64,000 nt of DNA from JAJPKK01 sp963844635. GTDB lineage: Bacteria > Pseudomonadota > Alphaproteobacteria > Rhizobiales > Xanthobacteraceae. The notes beneath the pieces are model-generated. The model saw nothing but the letters and a program-made list of their open reading frames with translations, was not told where the DNA came from and did no database searches. The stretch covers positions 744,001 through 808,000 of the forward strand of contig CAWJPD010000003.1 of NCBI GenBank assembly GCA_963844635.1, in the 5' to 3' direction. The translations under genes and the position numbers were made by a program. Shown here in pieces: positions 9,844 through 23,201 of the stretch; within the stretch, counting starts at the first letter, position 1; each line of letters starts with the position of its first letter.

Positions 9844-10336
9844 TCAACTCAGGGCATCGATATCGTCGTCGCTCAGATCGCCGGGCACGATGGTGATCGG
9901 GATCGGGAAAAGTCCCTGCCGCCTTGCCGAGGCTCGCGACCAGCGGGCCGGGTCCTTCGCTTTCAAGCCCGGCGGCCAGCACCAGCACGGCGATATCGTC
10001 GTCCTCCTCGATCACGTCGAGGATTTGCTCAGGTGGCTCGCCCTCGCGGATCACGCGTTCCGGCGTGATGCCGGCGATGCCGTTGGCGCGCGCCGCAAGC
10101 GCGCGAGCATGGCGTTGGCTTCCTCGTGCGCCTCGGCGCGCATGATGTCGGCGACGCCCAGCCATTGCTGGTTTTGGTCCTGGGTCTCGATGATCCGCAG
10201 CATGACCACGTTGCCGCCGACCCGCACCGCCCAGCGGCTGGCGTAATAGACCGCGCGGTCGCATTCCGGCGTGTCGTCGACGATGACGAGGAATTTCGCC
10301 TTGTGGCCGGCCTCATAGCTGCGTCGCTTTGTTCAT
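9844..10336 (-). CDS. Universal stress protein (UspA family, apparent frameshifts)
   Basis: Small cytoplasmic Usp-fold protein beside trpS and nfuA, as in Bradyrhizobium. It reads MNKATQ, then KAKFLVIVDDTPECDRAVYY, ASRWAVRVGGNVVMLR, EPPEQILDVIEEDDDIAVLVLAAG and PITIVPGDLSDDDIDALS with three changes of frame (about 10320, 10095 and 9905). The terminal strand and the D-rich end are typical of the alphaproteobacterial group. About 163 residues after reconstruction. Its ligand is not evident. Confidence 0.8.
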
Positions 10337-10452
10337 CGGACCCCTTGCCGCCGCCGCCCGATCAGGCGCCGGCGCGACGCCGTCCGATGCTGCCATGGGG
10401 CTGCGCCGCAGCACAAGACAGCCGCCCGCAGGGTGCATTGCGTCGGCGACGC

Positions 10453-11486
10453 TCAACTCCGGATCAAGCCGACGATATCCTTGACCGACTTCATGGTCTT
10501 CGCCCGCGATCTCGCGGGCGCGGTCGGCGCCGTCGACCAGGACAGAATCGACATAGCCGGGGTCGGCGACCAGCCGCTTCATCTCGGAGCCGATCGGCTG
10601 CAACTTGGCGACGCAAGGTCGACCAGCGCCTACTTGAAGGTCGAGAACTGGCCGCCGCCGAATTGTGACAGCACGGCGGCCTTCGGCACGTCGGCAAGCG
10701 CCGCATAGATGCCGACCAGATTGTCGGCTTCGGGCCGCGCGGTCGAGCCCCTTCTCCTCGCCGGCAGCGGCTCCGGATCGGTCTTGGCCTTGCGGATCTT
10801 CTGCGCGATGGTGTCGGCATCGTCGGTGAGGTTGATCCGCGAATAATCCGACGAATCCGACTTCGACATCTTCTTGGTGCCGTCGCGCAGCGACATCACC
10901 CGCGTCGCCGGCCCCTGGATCAGCGGCTCCGGCTGCGGGAAGAACGCCGTCGTCGAAACCGGCCGCCGCGATCGGCTCGCCGAAATCATTGTTGAATTTC
11001 TGCGCGATGTCGCGCGACAGCTCCAGGTGCTGCTTCTGGTCGTCGCCGACCGGCACATGGGTCGCGCGATAGGCAGAATGTCGGCCGCCATCAGCACCGG
11101 ATAGTCGTAGAGACCGATCGAGGCGTTCTCGCGGTCCTTGCCGGCTTTTTCCTTGAACTGGGTCATGCGGTTGAGCCAGCCGAGGCGCGCCACGCAGTTG
11201 AAAATCCAGGCAAGCTCGGCGTGCTCGGCGACCTGGCTCTGGTTGAAGACGATGTGCCTTTGCGGATCGATGCCGCAGGCGATGAAGGCCGCGGTCACCT
11301 CGCGGGTGTTGCGCCTGAGCTCGGCCGGGTCCTGCCACACCGTGATCGCGTGCAGGTCGACGACGCAATAGATGCAGAATATCGCTGCTGCAGCGCCACG
11401 AACTTGACGATCGCGCCGAGGTAATTGCCGAGATGCAGATTGCCGGTCGGCTGGACGCCGGAAAAGACGAGTTCGGTGAACGCCAT
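10453..11486 (-). CDS. trpS: Tryptophanyl-tRNA synthetase (several apparent frameshifts)
   Basis: Class I aminoacyl-tRNA synthetase charging tRNA-Trp. It starts MAFTELVFSGVQPTGNLHLG, with the HIGH-equivalent motif TGNLHLGNY, and has KKMSKSD as the KMSKS loop. In between are DCIYCVVDLHAIT-type and GLYDYPVLMAADIL blocks; the end is MKSVKDIVGLIRS then TGA at 10453. The protein is spread over all three frames, with at least five breaks (about 11385, 11070, 10940, 10750, 10630 and 10500). An essential gene this broken but this conserved points to indel errors in the assembly. About 345 residues. Confidence 0.9.
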
Positions 11487-11882
11487 GCTGCGGCAGCTCC
11501 GTTTACTGGACCGCGGTCCATGCCACGTTGTCGCGGCCTCTCGCAAGGGAAGCGTCTCGCGTGCAAAACGCCTGCTGTGTACACGGCGCACGGGCGGTGA
11601 TGTTTCGGCAACATCACTGCTTGCTATTGCGATGCAGCAAAATGGGCGGCATCAGTGCGACATTAGGATGCGGAAGCCAAGTCAAGTCTTCCGTCGCCCG
11701 ACAGCGCACCCGCTTTTTTTCGGGTGATTCGTCAAAAAATCGCGGATCAACTCCGTTTTCGCACTGCCGCAACGGCCATCGGCCACGGTGCCGCGCGTGC
11801 TTGCCGCCTCGACAACCAATCTGGAACTTCTCTAAGAATAAATCGAGTGCCAAGCGCGCGGTGGCCGGGGAGTATCAGCATT
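11487..11882. other. Divergent intergenic region, trpS / hemA
   Basis: Holds the promoters of both genes, not pinpointed. One short inverted repeat (cacccg at 11707 and cgggtg ending 11726) has T residues in the loop. A GGGGAG Shine-Dalgarno lies about ten bases before the hemA ATG. The mviN/murJ gene often found upstream of trpS in this group is absent. Confidence 0.4.
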
Positions 11883-13112
11883 ATGGATTATTCGGCGTAT
11901 TTTTCCGACGCTCTGGCGCGGTTGCACGGCGAACGGCGCTACCGTGTATTCGCCGATCTCGAAAAACTCGCCGGCCGGTTCCCCCAGGCCCTCTGGCACC
12001 ACGTTGACGGCAAGCGCGACGTCGTCGTGTGGTGCTCCAATGATTATCTTGGCATGGGGCAGCACCCAAAAGTCATCGGTGCCATGGTCGAGACCGCGAC
12101 GCGCATGGGGACCGGGGCGGGCGGCACCCGCAACATCGCCGGCACCAATCATCCGCTGGTCGAGCTCGAGCGCGAACTTGCCGACCTGCATCGCAAGGAA
12201 GCCGCGCTCGTATTCACCTCCGGCTACGTCTCCAACGAGACCGGCATTGCCACCATCGCGCAGCTGATGCCGAATTGCCTGATCCTGTCGGACGCCTGGA
12301 ACCACAATTCGATGATCGAGGGCGTCCGCCGCTCGGGATGCGAAAAGGTTATTTTCGGCCACTGCGATCTCGATCATCTCGAAATGCTCCTCACGGAAGC
12401 CGATCCGGCACGGCCGAAGCTCGTCGTGTTCGAGAGCCTCTATTCGATGGACGGCGACGTTGCCCCGGTGAACGCGATCTGCGACCTCGCGGAGCGCCAT
12501 GGCGCCATGACCTATTGCGACGAAGTGCATGCCGTAGGGATGTACGGACCGCGCGGCGGCGGCATTTGCGAGCGTGACGGCGCGATGCAGCGCGTCGATG
12601 TAATCGAAGGGACACTGGCCAAGGCGTTCGGCTGCCTTGGGGGCTATATCACCGGGCGCGCGACGATGATCGATGCGGTGCGCTCCTATGCGCCGGGATT
12701 CATCTTCACCACGGCGCTGCCGCCGCCGATTTGCGCTGCGGCAACTGCTGCGATCCGCCACCTCAAGTCGTCGAAATGGGAGCGCGAACGACACCAGGAC
12801 CGCGCCGGCCGGGTCAAGGCGGTGCTGGCAGGTGCCGGGCTGCCTCTGATGCCGAGCGAAACCCATATCGTTCCGGTGTTTGTCGGCGATCCAGAAAAGT
12901 GCAAAGCCGCTTGCGACCTGCTTCTCGAAGAACACGGTATTTACATTCAGCCGATCAATTATCCGACGGTGCCGAAGGGAATCGAGCGCCTGCGCATAAC
13001 GCCGTCGCCCTATCACACCGATGCTCTGATCGATGCCCTCGCCGAGGCGCTCGTCGACGTGTGGGAACAGCTCGGATTGCCTTTGAACAGGCGCGCGCTG
13101 GCGGCCGAATAG
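11883..13112 (+). CDS. hemA: 5-aminolevulinate synthase
   Basis: PLP enzyme condensing glycine with succinyl-CoA, the first step of the C4 (Shemin) tetrapyrrole pathway typical of alphaproteobacteria. MDYSAYFSDALARLHGERRY is the family N-terminus. The AOS-superfamily markers follow: CSNDYLGMGQHP, GTGAGGTRNIAGT, YCDEVHAVGMYG, and the PLP lysine in TLAKAFGC. 409 residues, undisrupted. The ATG at 11883 follows GGGGAG; an in-frame start further upstream would add 53 unconserved residues. Not linked here to other heme genes. Confidence 0.97.
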   Translation: MDYSAYFSDALARLHGERRYRVFADLEKLAGRFPQALWHHVDGKRDVVVWCSNDYLGMGQHPKVIGAMVETATRMGTGAGGTRNIAGTNHPLVELERELADLHRKEAALVFTSGYVSNETGIATIAQLMPNCLILSDAWNHNSMIEGVRRSGCEKVIFGHCDLDHLEMLLTEADPARPKLVVFESLYSMDGDVAPVNAICDLAERHGAMTYCDEVHAVGMYGPRGGGICERDGAMQRVDVIEGTLAKAFGCLGGYITGRATMIDAVRSYAPGFIFTTALPPPICAAATAAIRHLKSSKWERERHQDRAGRVKAVLAGAGLPLMPSETHIVPVFVGDPEKCKAACDLLLEEHGIYIQPINYPTVPKGIERLRITPSPYHTDALIDALAEALVDVWEQLGLPLNRRALAAE

Positions 13113-13254
13113 ACTCCGCGCGGTTCCCGAAACGCCGCGCTTTTGCCGCAGAATCGTCGCGGGCAAGGCAGGGCGGACGCAAGGCTTAACCGCTGCTTGC
13201 GAAACGCCGCGCAGCCGGTAAACGGCCGTGAACGGTGTTTTGCGATGAGGTTTA

Positions 13255-13662
13255 GTGGATTTGCGTCGATTGGCCGGCATTCTCGTTGACCGTCGAAAGA
13301 CGGAGCGGCGGATTTTGTCCCCAATTGCGTTACCTCATTCGGCAGGAGAGCCCGGCCAGGCGCGGCTGCGCGAAACGGTCATCACGCTTGTCGATGCCGA
13401 TCGCGAAGACGACCTTGCCCGCCTTGTCTGTGGCCGCGCCGGGGCCGACGTCGAGCGATTCAGGCGCGATCTGCTCATGCGCGAAGCAGCGCCGCTGATG
13501 GAACTGTGCCACGCGGCACGCCTCGAGCTCGAATGCTTTTCCGCCATCCTGCGGCTGCGCCGCCGACGCATTCCGTTCGATGTTGGTACGGCATGTCGCC
13601 TGTTGCGCGCCTATCGCGGCATGCTTGCAGCGGGTGAGGCCATCCTGGCGAGCGAGCCATAG
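13255..13662 (+). CDS. Hypothetical protein, Arg-rich
   Basis: 135 residues from a GTG start preceded by GATGAGG. Not recognised. The middle is helical and charged (REDDLARLVCGRAGADVERFRRD), then LRLRRRRIPFDVGTACRLLRAYRGM. No signal peptide or membrane segment. It is the same strand as hemA, 142 bases downstream, and ends at the edge of an R1 repeat. Codon use and GC content fit the neighbours, so it is probably a real gene. Confidence 0.5.
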   Translation: MDLRRLAGILVDRRKTERRILSPIALPHSAGEPGQARLRETVITLVDADREDDLARLVCGRAGADVERFRRDLLMREAAPLMELCHAARLELECFSAILRLRRRRIPFDVGTACRLLRAYRGMLAAGEAILASEP

Positions 13663-13667
13663 CCTTA

Positions 13668-13808
13668 GCGCATGGTCCCGTAAAGTTGCAGACTTTTCGG
13701 CCAAGATCATGCGCAAAATCAACACGCATCCGTCGTCGAGCGCAGTCCGCGACGGGTGCACAGAACATGATCGAGCGGGGGTCGATTCAAACCGAACGCA
13801 TCCCGCTA
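13668..13808 (-). repeat. R1 two-hairpin repeat, long form
   Basis: Reverse-oriented copy: module B (gcgcatggtcccgtaaag to gatcatgcgc) comes first, then a spacer module, then module A ending aacgcatcccgct. TA dinucleotides bound both ends (ttagcgc at the left, cgctagc at the right). The spacer cgtcgtcgagcgcag to gacgggtgcac is shared with the copy at 57917. The rest of the gap to uvrB (13809-13968) shows nothing clear. Confidence 0.8.
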
Positions 13809-13968
13809 GCGGCAGGAGGGGTTGACCGGCAGCGAACCCATCCGTCGCGAAGACACGCAGACTCAAACGCCGCGATCGGCGACAATGGCCGTCGTGCTGA
13901 AACTCTGTCCTGCAATGCCGCTCCGCTCTACCCGTCTTACGCCGCTTGGTCGCAGCGATCGCAGCGGT

Positions 13969-16665
<2,697 letters not shown>

Positions 16666-17000
16666 TCGGCCAATATGGGCCGGTGGACGCGGCCGGGAAA
16701 GAGGCTGGCGTCGTTGCGCGCATAGAGTTGCGCGCATAGAAGGGCCCCTTGCGCTCTGAGACCGAACTCCCGCAACGTCTCAATCTGCCAATGTTTCGCG
16801 GAACCGGTGATGCCGCTTCGCAGGTCGCGACGCCGTCGTAAGCACCCGCACACCAACAGTCGTAAATTTTTCGTAAATTCGACGGCACTGCCGCGCGTCG
16901 AACTTTGTTCGGTACGTAAGATCGGGTACAGTAAATCCGACAAGGCGAACAAAATTTCCGTATCGACATCTCCGCGTGGGAGGCTGCGAGGATACGACCT
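16666..17000. promoter_or_regulatory. Divergent uvrB / efflux control region
   Basis: Contains two exact direct copies of tcgtaaatt (16860-16868 and 16871-16879), spaced one helical turn, about 120 bases before the efflux adaptor GTG. This could be a regulator site, but no regulator gene is adjacent. No coding sequence seen. Confidence 0.25.
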
Positions 17001-18164
17001 GTGGCTGGGCGACGACGCGTCCTTCTCTTTGTGGTTATTGCAATTGTTCTCGGCGGCGCGGCTGCTTGGTACGTCCTGCAAGGCCCCGCGCCGGCCGGGA
17101 CGGTGCGGTCGGGCGCCCCTGCGCCGGTCCCTGTGCAGGTGGCAGCCGCGAACAGGCATGACCTGCCGATCTATCTCATCGGCCTCGGCACGGTGCAGGC
17201 CTCGTTTACGATATCGATCCGCGCCCAGGTCGACGGGCAGCTGGTCAGCGTGCTGTTCACCGAGGGGCAGCATGTCAAAAAGGGCGACGTCCTCGCCAAG
17301 ATCGACGACCGCATCTACAAGGCGGCGCTTGAACAGGCCCGCGCCAAGAAAGCCCAGGATGAAGCGCAGCTTGCCAATGCCAAGCTTGACCTCGATCGCT
17401 ACGCCCGCCTGGCTCAGACCAATTCGGCGACGCGCCAACAATACGACACCCAGAAGGCGCTGGTGGCGCAGCTCGAAGCTCAGATCGAGTCCGACCAGGG
17501 CGCGATCGAGTCCGCCGAAACCCAGCTCGAGTTCACCAACATCACAGCTCCCAGCGATGGCCGCATGGGGGTGCGCCTGGTCGATCCGGGCAATCTCGTC
17601 CGCTCCGCCGAGGCAACCTCGATTGCCACCCTGACCTTGACGCAGCCGACCGCGGTCCTGTTCACCCTGCCGGCGCGGGCGCTTGAGGACGTGCGTGCCG
17701 CCATGGCCCGAGGGCCGGTCGAGGTTACCGCCTTCAGCCAAGACAATCTCCATGTCCTCGACAAGGGAACGTTGTTGCTGATCGACAACCTCGTCGACCA
17801 GCAGAGCGCCACGATGCGACTCAAGGCGATGTTCCCGAACGAAGAGGAACGCCTGTGGCCGGGCGATTTCGTCAACGCTCGCGTCCTGCTCGAAACCCGC
17901 AAAAACGTGTTGACGGTACCCTCGGTCGCGATCCAGCGCGGGCCCGACGGAATTTTCACCTGGGTGTTGAAACCGGATAACATTGTCGAGGCGAGACCGG
18001 TGCAGGCCGGCCCGACCACTGGCGATGAAACGATCATCACGACGGGCCTTGCCGATGGCGACCGCGTCGTCGTCAATGGTCAATACAAGCTGCGCAAAAA
18101 TGCGCGGGTCACGGTGAATGAGCCGCCCCCGCCTGCGAGCGCCAAGCGGGATAGCGCCTCATGA
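17001..18164 (+). CDS. RND efflux periplasmic adaptor (MdtA-like membrane fusion protein)
   Basis: HlyD/AcrA-type adaptor that links an inner-membrane RND pump to an outer-membrane channel. The N-terminal anchor VLLFVVIAIVLGGAAAWYVL is followed by a lipoyl half-motif (RAQVDGQLVSVLFTEGQHVK), a long alpha-hairpin (ALEQARAKKAQDEAQL to ESAETQLEF), the second lipoyl half (ITAPSDGRMGVRLVDPGN), then beta-barrel and membrane-proximal domains (VPSVAIQRGPDGIFTWV). 387 residues from a GTG start. The stop overlaps the pump start (ATGA), so the pair is an operon. No outer-membrane factor gene follows. Confidence 0.92.
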   Translation: MAGRRRVLLFVVIAIVLGGAAAWYVLQGPAPAGTVRSGAPAPVPVQVAAANRHDLPIYLIGLGTVQASFTISIRAQVDGQLVSVLFTEGQHVKKGDVLAKIDDRIYKAALEQARAKKAQDEAQLANAKLDLDRYARLAQTNSATRQQYDTQKALVAQLEAQIESDQGAIESAETQLEFTNITAPSDGRMGVRLVDPGNLVRSAEATSIATLTLTQPTAVLFTLPARALEDVRAAMARGPVEVTAFSQDNLHVLDKGTLLLIDNLVDQQSATMRLKAMFPNEEERLWPGDFVNARVLLETRKNVLTVPSVAIQRGPDGIFTWVLKPDNIVEARPVQAGPTTGDETIITTGLADGDRVVVNGQYKLRKNARVTVNEPPPPASAKRDSAS

Positions 18165-21100
18165 ATGTATCGGGGCCGTTCATTCAACGACCCATTGCGA
18201 CGTCGTTGCTGATGGCGGCGATCGGCTTCGTCGGCCTGGTTTCGTTCCCGTTTTTGCCGGTCGCGCCCCTGCCGCAGGTCGATTTCCCGACCATCCAGGT
18301 GAACGCGACGCTGCAAGGCGCCAGCGCGGAGACCATGGCGGCTTCGGTCGCGGCGCCGCTGGAGCGCCAGTTCGGGCAGATCCCCGGCGTCACGCAATTG
18401 ACCTCGATGAGCGCGCTCAACGGCACCTCGATCACGATCCAGTTCGACCTCAACCGCAACATCGACTCCGCGGCGCAGGACGTGCAGGCGGCGATCACGG
18501 TTGCCGGCCGGACGCTGCCGCAACAGATGTCGACAGCCGCCGAGTTACAAGAAGGTCAATCCCGCCGATTTCAGCGATCATGATGCTGGCCGCGCACTCC
18601 GAAACGCTGCCGCTTTACGTCGTCGACGATTACGTCGACAATTTCCTCGCCCAGCAGATTTCCCAGGTTCCCGGGGTGGCCCAGGCCACCATCGGCGGCG
18701 AGCAGAAGCCATCGATCCGGGTGCAGGTCGATCCCGGCAAGCTTGCCGCAAGCGGTCTGACGCTGGAGGACGTGCGCAACATCCTGGTCAACGCGACCAC
18801 GATTGCGGCCAAGGGCACCGTCAACACGGCGCGAACCAGCTTCACCATCGCCGCGAACGATCAGATCATCGACCCCGAGCCGTTCAATGACATCGTGCTC
18901 GGCTATCGCAATGGCGGCCCGATCCGCGTTCGCGATGTCGGGCAGGCGATCGCTGCCGCCTCCGACCGAACCGTGATCGGCTATCAGAACAACCAGCCCG
19001 GGATTCTGCTCTACGTCTACAAGCAGCCGGGCGCCAACGTCATCGACATGGTCGATCAGCATCAAGGAGATGCTGCCGCGGCTGACCGCGAACATTCCGC
19101 CGGCAATCGATGTGCGGATCATGCTCGACCGCACCACCACCATCCGCGCCTCCGTTGACGATGTCGAGTTCACGCTCGGCCTCACGGTGGTGCTGGTGGT
19201 GCTGGTGATACTGCTGTTCCTGCGCAATTTCTGGGCGACCTTCATTCCTGGCGTGACAGTGCCGCTGGCGCTGCTCGGCTCGTTCGCGATGATGTATCTG
19301 CTCGATTTCAGCATCGATAATCTGTCGCTGATGGCGCTCACCATCTCGGTCGGCTTCGTCGTCGACGACGCCATCGTCGTGGTCGAGAACATTCACCGCC
19401 ATATCGAGGACGGCGAGACGCCATTCGAGGCGGCGCTCAACGGCTCGCGCGAAATCGGCTTCACCGTGCTGTCGATCAGCTTCTCGCTGATCGCCGTGTT
19501 CATTCCGCTGCTGCTGATGGGCGGCATCATCGGCCGGCTGTTCCGCGAATTCGCCCTGACCGTTACGGCCTCGATCGCGGTGTCGGCGCTGGTTTCGCTG
19601 ACGCTCGCGCCGATGCTGTGCTCGCGCTTCATGCGCGCCCACAGCCATGAGCCCGGGGCCGCTCTACCGCGCGATCGAAGGCGGGTTCGATGCGATGCTG
19701 TCGTTCTACCGGCGCACGCTCGACATCGTGCTGCGCCACCAGGCGATCACGCTCGCGATCTTTCCTTGCCACGATGGCGCTCACCGGCGTGATGCTCGTC
19801 TACATGCCGAAGGGCTTTTTTCCGATCCAGGACATCGGCCTGATCAACGGCATATCCGAGGCGGCGCAGGACATCTCCCCGGAGGAGATGATGCGGCTGC
19901 AGCGCGAGCTCGGGGACGTGCTGCTGCGCGATCCGACGATCGGCGGCTTCGGCTCGCTGGTCGGCTCGACAACCGGGGCCAAGACCGCCAATACCGGCGC
20001 GTTCTTCATCGTTCTCAAGCCGCGCGAGGAGCGCGAACTCGACGCCTCGCAGATCATCGACCGGCTGCGACCGCAACTGGCCAAGGTGGTCGGCGCCAAT
20101 CTCTATCTCCAGCCGGCCCAGGACATCACGGTCGGCGGACGCATCGCCCGCGCCGCCTTCCAGTACACGCTGCAGGACGCGAACATCGCGGAACTGATCG
20201 AATGGTCGGACAAGCTGCTCGACAAGATGCGGACCCTGCCGGAGTTGGTCGATGTCGGCAGCGATCTCCTCTCCAGCGCGCCGCAGCTCAAGGTCACGAT
20301 CAACCGCGATGCAGGCCTCGCGATTCGGAATTTCCGCTCAGACGATCGACGATACCCTCAACGACGCCTATGGGCAGCGCCAGATCACGCAGTATTTCAC
20401 CCAGCTCAACACCTATTGGGTGATCCTGGAAATTCTTGCCAGAGTTGCAGACGACCCTCGAATCGCTCGATCGCATCTACGTCAAATCGCCGCTGACCGG
20501 CGCCGCGGTGCCGCTGTCGGCGCTGGTCGACGTCGATTCCTACAAGGTCGGGCCGCTGTCGATCAACCATCAGGGGCAATTCCCGGCGGCGACGCTGACC
20601 TTCAATCTGCGCGCCGGCGTCGCGCTCGGCGAGGCGGTCGAACGCGATCACCAAGGCGGTGCGCCGACATCGGCATGCCCGATTCCGTGCATCGGCACAT
20701 TCCAGGGCAACGCCCAGGCGTTCCAGTCGTCGCTGTCGAGCGAGCCGGCGCTGATCGCCGCCGCGCTCGTCGTCGTCTACATCATCCTCGGCATGCTCTA
20801 TGAGAGCTTCATCCATCCGCTGACGATCCTGTCGACGCTGCCGTCCGCCGGCATCGGTGCGCTGCTCGCCCTCAATCTCGGCCACATGGACCTGTCGGTC
20901 ATCGGCATCATCGGCATCATCCTGCTGATCGGCATCGTCAAGAAGAACGGCATCATGCTGGTCGACTTCGCCATCGTCGGCGGAACGCGAACGCAACATG
21001 CCGCCGATCGCGGCGATCCGCGAAGCCTGCCTGCTGCGCTTCCGGCCGATCCTGATGACGACCGCCGCCGCGCTGCTCGCCGGCGTGCCGATGATGTTCG

Positions 21101-21298
21101 GGCACGGCACCGGCTCGGAAATGCGCCAGTCCGCTCGGCTATTCCATGGTCGGCGGGCTCGCGCTGAGCCAGTTGCTCACGCTTTACACGACGCCGGTGG
21201 TCTATCTCTACCTCGCCCGCCTGCAGGCATGGCTCAAGGGCGAGACCATCCAGCACGCGCCGCATCCTGAAAAGATTTATGCTGTGGCTGCGGAATAA
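18161..21298 (+). CDS. RND multidrug efflux permease, MdtB/MdtC/AcrB type (many apparent frameshifts)
   Basis: Proton-driven inner-membrane pump. It starts MNVSGPFIQRPIATSLLMAA, with the periplasmic PLPQVDFPTIQV and PGVTQLTSMSALNGTS segments. TM4 carries the proton-relay aspartates in VGFVVDDAIVVVEN, followed by LMGGIIGRLFREFALTV. The second half has YIILGMLYESFIHPLTILS and GIVKKNGIMLVDFA. The span equals 1046 codons, the normal size, but at least seven frame changes are needed (about 18545, 18580, 19060, 19660, 19765, 20335-20430, 20650-20690, 20985 and 21130). The neighbouring adaptor is intact. Either assembly indels or a real pseudogene; the former is favoured because trpS and parC look the same. 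Confidence 0.85.
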
Positions 21299-21478
21299 GG
21301 CAGGTCACGGCGGGGTCAGCGGCCACGCCCCGGTCCGGGCTGGCCCCACCGCAGCACCCCTGATCTGGCGAACTCATGAGGTGCCGCGAACATCGCTAAA
21401 TCGGGGTTCCGAAGGAGCCGCGATCGGCCTAGGCTTGTGCTGAGCAGCGCGGAGATCACAGTCAAATAGTCGAGCTTT

Positions 21479-21598
21479 GTAGGGTGCGTAAAATCGCCCT
21501 GCGAAGCGCTGTAAGCCGACGCGACTTGCGGCGGCGATTTTGCGCACGCCGTCCACCTCTCCTGCCACGGCCCGATGATGTCGCGATATCGGCGCCCC
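21479..21598 (+). repeat. R2 palindromic repeat, copy 1
   Basis: Starts gtagggtgcgtaaaatcgcc and contains ggcgattttgcgcacgccgt, giving an internal inverted repeat. It then runs on to gatgtcgcgatatcggcgc. The same sequence occurs in reverse orientation at 24981-25090, and a short form at 24779-24846. It occupies the gap between the efflux permease and the Mo protein. Confidence 0.75.
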
Positions 21599-21666
21599 CG
21601 CGGTGCTCGCAAGCCGCATCTGGGATTAAACTCGTCCCCGGTTGCGAAGGCGCGAAATTGCCGATC

Positions 21667-22398
21667 TCAAGTCGGCCATGGCTTGGGCGGCGCGAAACTC
21701 GTCGCCGTGAACTCGATTTGGGTGATGGCCTTGAGGCTGCGCGCTCCATAACGGAACGGCACAATGAGGCGCAGCGGCGCGCCGTGCTGTGGCGGGATCG
21801 GCTCATCATTGAGGAGCCACGCGAGAACCACCTGGGGGTGCATCAGCGTGTTCATGTCCTCATCAATGAAATAGCCGTCGGTGCCATACAGGCGGCCGTA
21901 ATTGGCAAAGCTCTGGGCGCCTACCATCTTCGCGAAATCCGAAAAGCGCACGCCGCTCCATTTCACCGTGCCGCGCGGCATCGGAGCGCCGCACTGCAAA
22001 CGCACCACGTAGGAGAACCGCGGCAGTTTTTCGAGATCGGGAAACGCCAGCGTGCCGCCGAGCTTGGCGGTGCCACGCCCATCGACCTTGACCCGCATTC
22101 TGCGGAAGTCGTATTCGCCGGGCGGCGTCTGCCGGTCGCGAGTTTTCCACAGTACGCCGGTGATGGCGCCAGCCTCCTGGGGCGTATATTCGACCGCGGA
22201 GCCGTCGGCGTTGAGCGGCAGCGTCGCGATGTTGCGCAGGTTGGTATCGACCAGCCCTTCGGGTGCCGACGGCGACGCTGGCGTGCCGGCTTGCGGCGTC
22301 CCCTGAGCCATCGCCTGAAAGGACTTGACCGCCGCCAGCGACATGCCCGCCAGCGTGGTCGCGGAAATTTGCAGGGTCTCGCGTCGAGAAATTGTCAT
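21667..22398 (-). CDS. Exported sulfite-oxidase-like molybdopterin-binding protein
   Basis: Tat-type signal MTISRRETLQISATTLAGM, then AMAQGTPQ; the mature part is a SUOX-fold Mo-cofactor domain. The probable Mo-coordinating cysteine is in RLQCGAPMP. The family ends PQHGAPLRLIVPFRYGARSL and ITQIEFT are clear. 243 residues is at the short end for the YedY/sulfite-oxidase superfamily, and the C-terminal dimerisation domain is missing, as in YedY-like single-domain members. The ATG at 22398 was chosen for the RR motif. Substrate unknown. It stands alone on its transcript but near two paralogous membrane proteins that might take its electrons. Confidence 0.85.
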   Translation of the reverse strand: MTISRRETLQISATTLAGMSLAAVKSFQAMAQGTPQAGTPASPSAPEGLVDTNLRNIATLPLNADGSAVEYTPQEAGAITGVLWKTRDRQTPPGEYDFRRMRVKVDGRGTAKLGGTLAFPDLEKLPRFSYVVRLQCGAPMPRGTVKWSGVRFSDFAKMVGAQSFANYGRLYGTDGYFIDEDMNTLMHPQVVLAWLLNDEPIPPQHGAPLRLIVPFRYGARSLKAITQIEFTATSFAPPKPWPT

Positions 22399-22718
22399 GG
22401 CCAACTCCCGTGCTGCCGGGGCGCCATATGCGCCTGGCAAGCGCGATCAAGCTAGCCGGTTTCCCTGGCCCGCAGTAGCTTTCCTTGCAACGCGAGCGGA
22501 GACTTCGCGAAGGGTCACCTGCACCGCCCGGTTCCAGACTGTACCGGGCCGCGATACACTGCCCGTTTTATCGCGAACGATGCATACCGCGAGCGTTGAT
22601 CGCTCGCGGCTTTCGCGGGGAAGTCATTGCGGCATCGGCGGGCGATAAGGGCCGCGACGGTGGTTCCGATACAAGGCGAAGCCAGCCGTCGCGGCCAACA
22701 CCCTCACGGCCGAGTTGA
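22399..22718. other. Intergenic region with a perfect hairpin
   Basis: Perfect 9-base inverted repeat ccgcgagcg / cgctcgcgg with a 5-base loop at 22587-22609 and no T tract, so a Rho-independent terminator is doubtful. No gene seen. Confidence 0.4.
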
Positions 22719-23201
22719 TTATTGATGCAAGCCGCCGAACTGTACTCCCAACCCCTCCGGGTCCTTGACCTGGAAGCTGGTCTTGGCGCTTCCCGTGTAC
22801 TGCAAGCCGCGGCGCTTCAACTCCTCCTCAACCCCATCCTTCTCCGCGTCCCAGTTGGTAACGGTATAGGCGATGTGGTCAACTCTGGCGGGACCACCAT
22901 TGGCCCGGTTCCGGGGAATAAGTATGTTATTGCCAAACACCAGGCGGCACTGCTGTCCGTTGTCTTCGGTGACCTTCATCCCCAAGAGATCCACATAGAA
23001 GTCGCGGACCTTCTTATAATCGGTCACCGAATAAGAGATGTGGTTGACGTAAAGGGCCTCGAGCGGCTTGCCCGCGGCCCTGGCGGCCGGCGCTATCCCG
23101 GCCGCCGCTGCTGCCGCGAGGCTTAAGCTTTGAATGAGCTGCCGCCGATTCATTTTTCCCAGTTCGAAATCCTGAAGCAATTTTGCGATGACAGCTTCCA
23201 T
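22719..23201 (-). CDS. VOC-family (glyoxalase-like) protein with export signal
   Basis: 160 residues. After a short helix, a twin-Arg-like signal (MNRRQLIQSLSLAAAAAAG to PAARAAG) suggests export. The remainder is one vicinal-oxygen-chelate module: LYVNHISYSVTDYKKVRDFY, LGMKVTEDNG, then VDHIAYTVTNWD and VKDPEGLGVQFGG, with the usual metal-ligand positions (H in NHIS, H in DHIA). Members of this exported group are common in Rhizobiales, and their reaction is not known. It lies on the same strand as the Mo protein and the membrane pair. Confidence 0.85.
   Translation of the reverse strand: MEAVIAKLLQDFELGKMNRRQLIQSLSLAAAAAAGIAPAARAAGKPLEALYVNHISYSVTDYKKVRDFYVDLLGMKVTEDNGQQCRLVFGNNILIPRNRANGGPARVDHIAYTVTNWDAEKDGVEEELKRRGLQYTGSAKTSFQVKDPEGLGVQFGGLHQ

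Noticed and set aside
11707..11726. Possible terminator between trpS and hemA
   Set aside because: The stem is only six bases with the T run in the loop, and it lies between two divergent promoters.
11832..13280. 482-codon minus-strand open frame
   Set aside because: Exactly antisense to the intact hemA; no family features.
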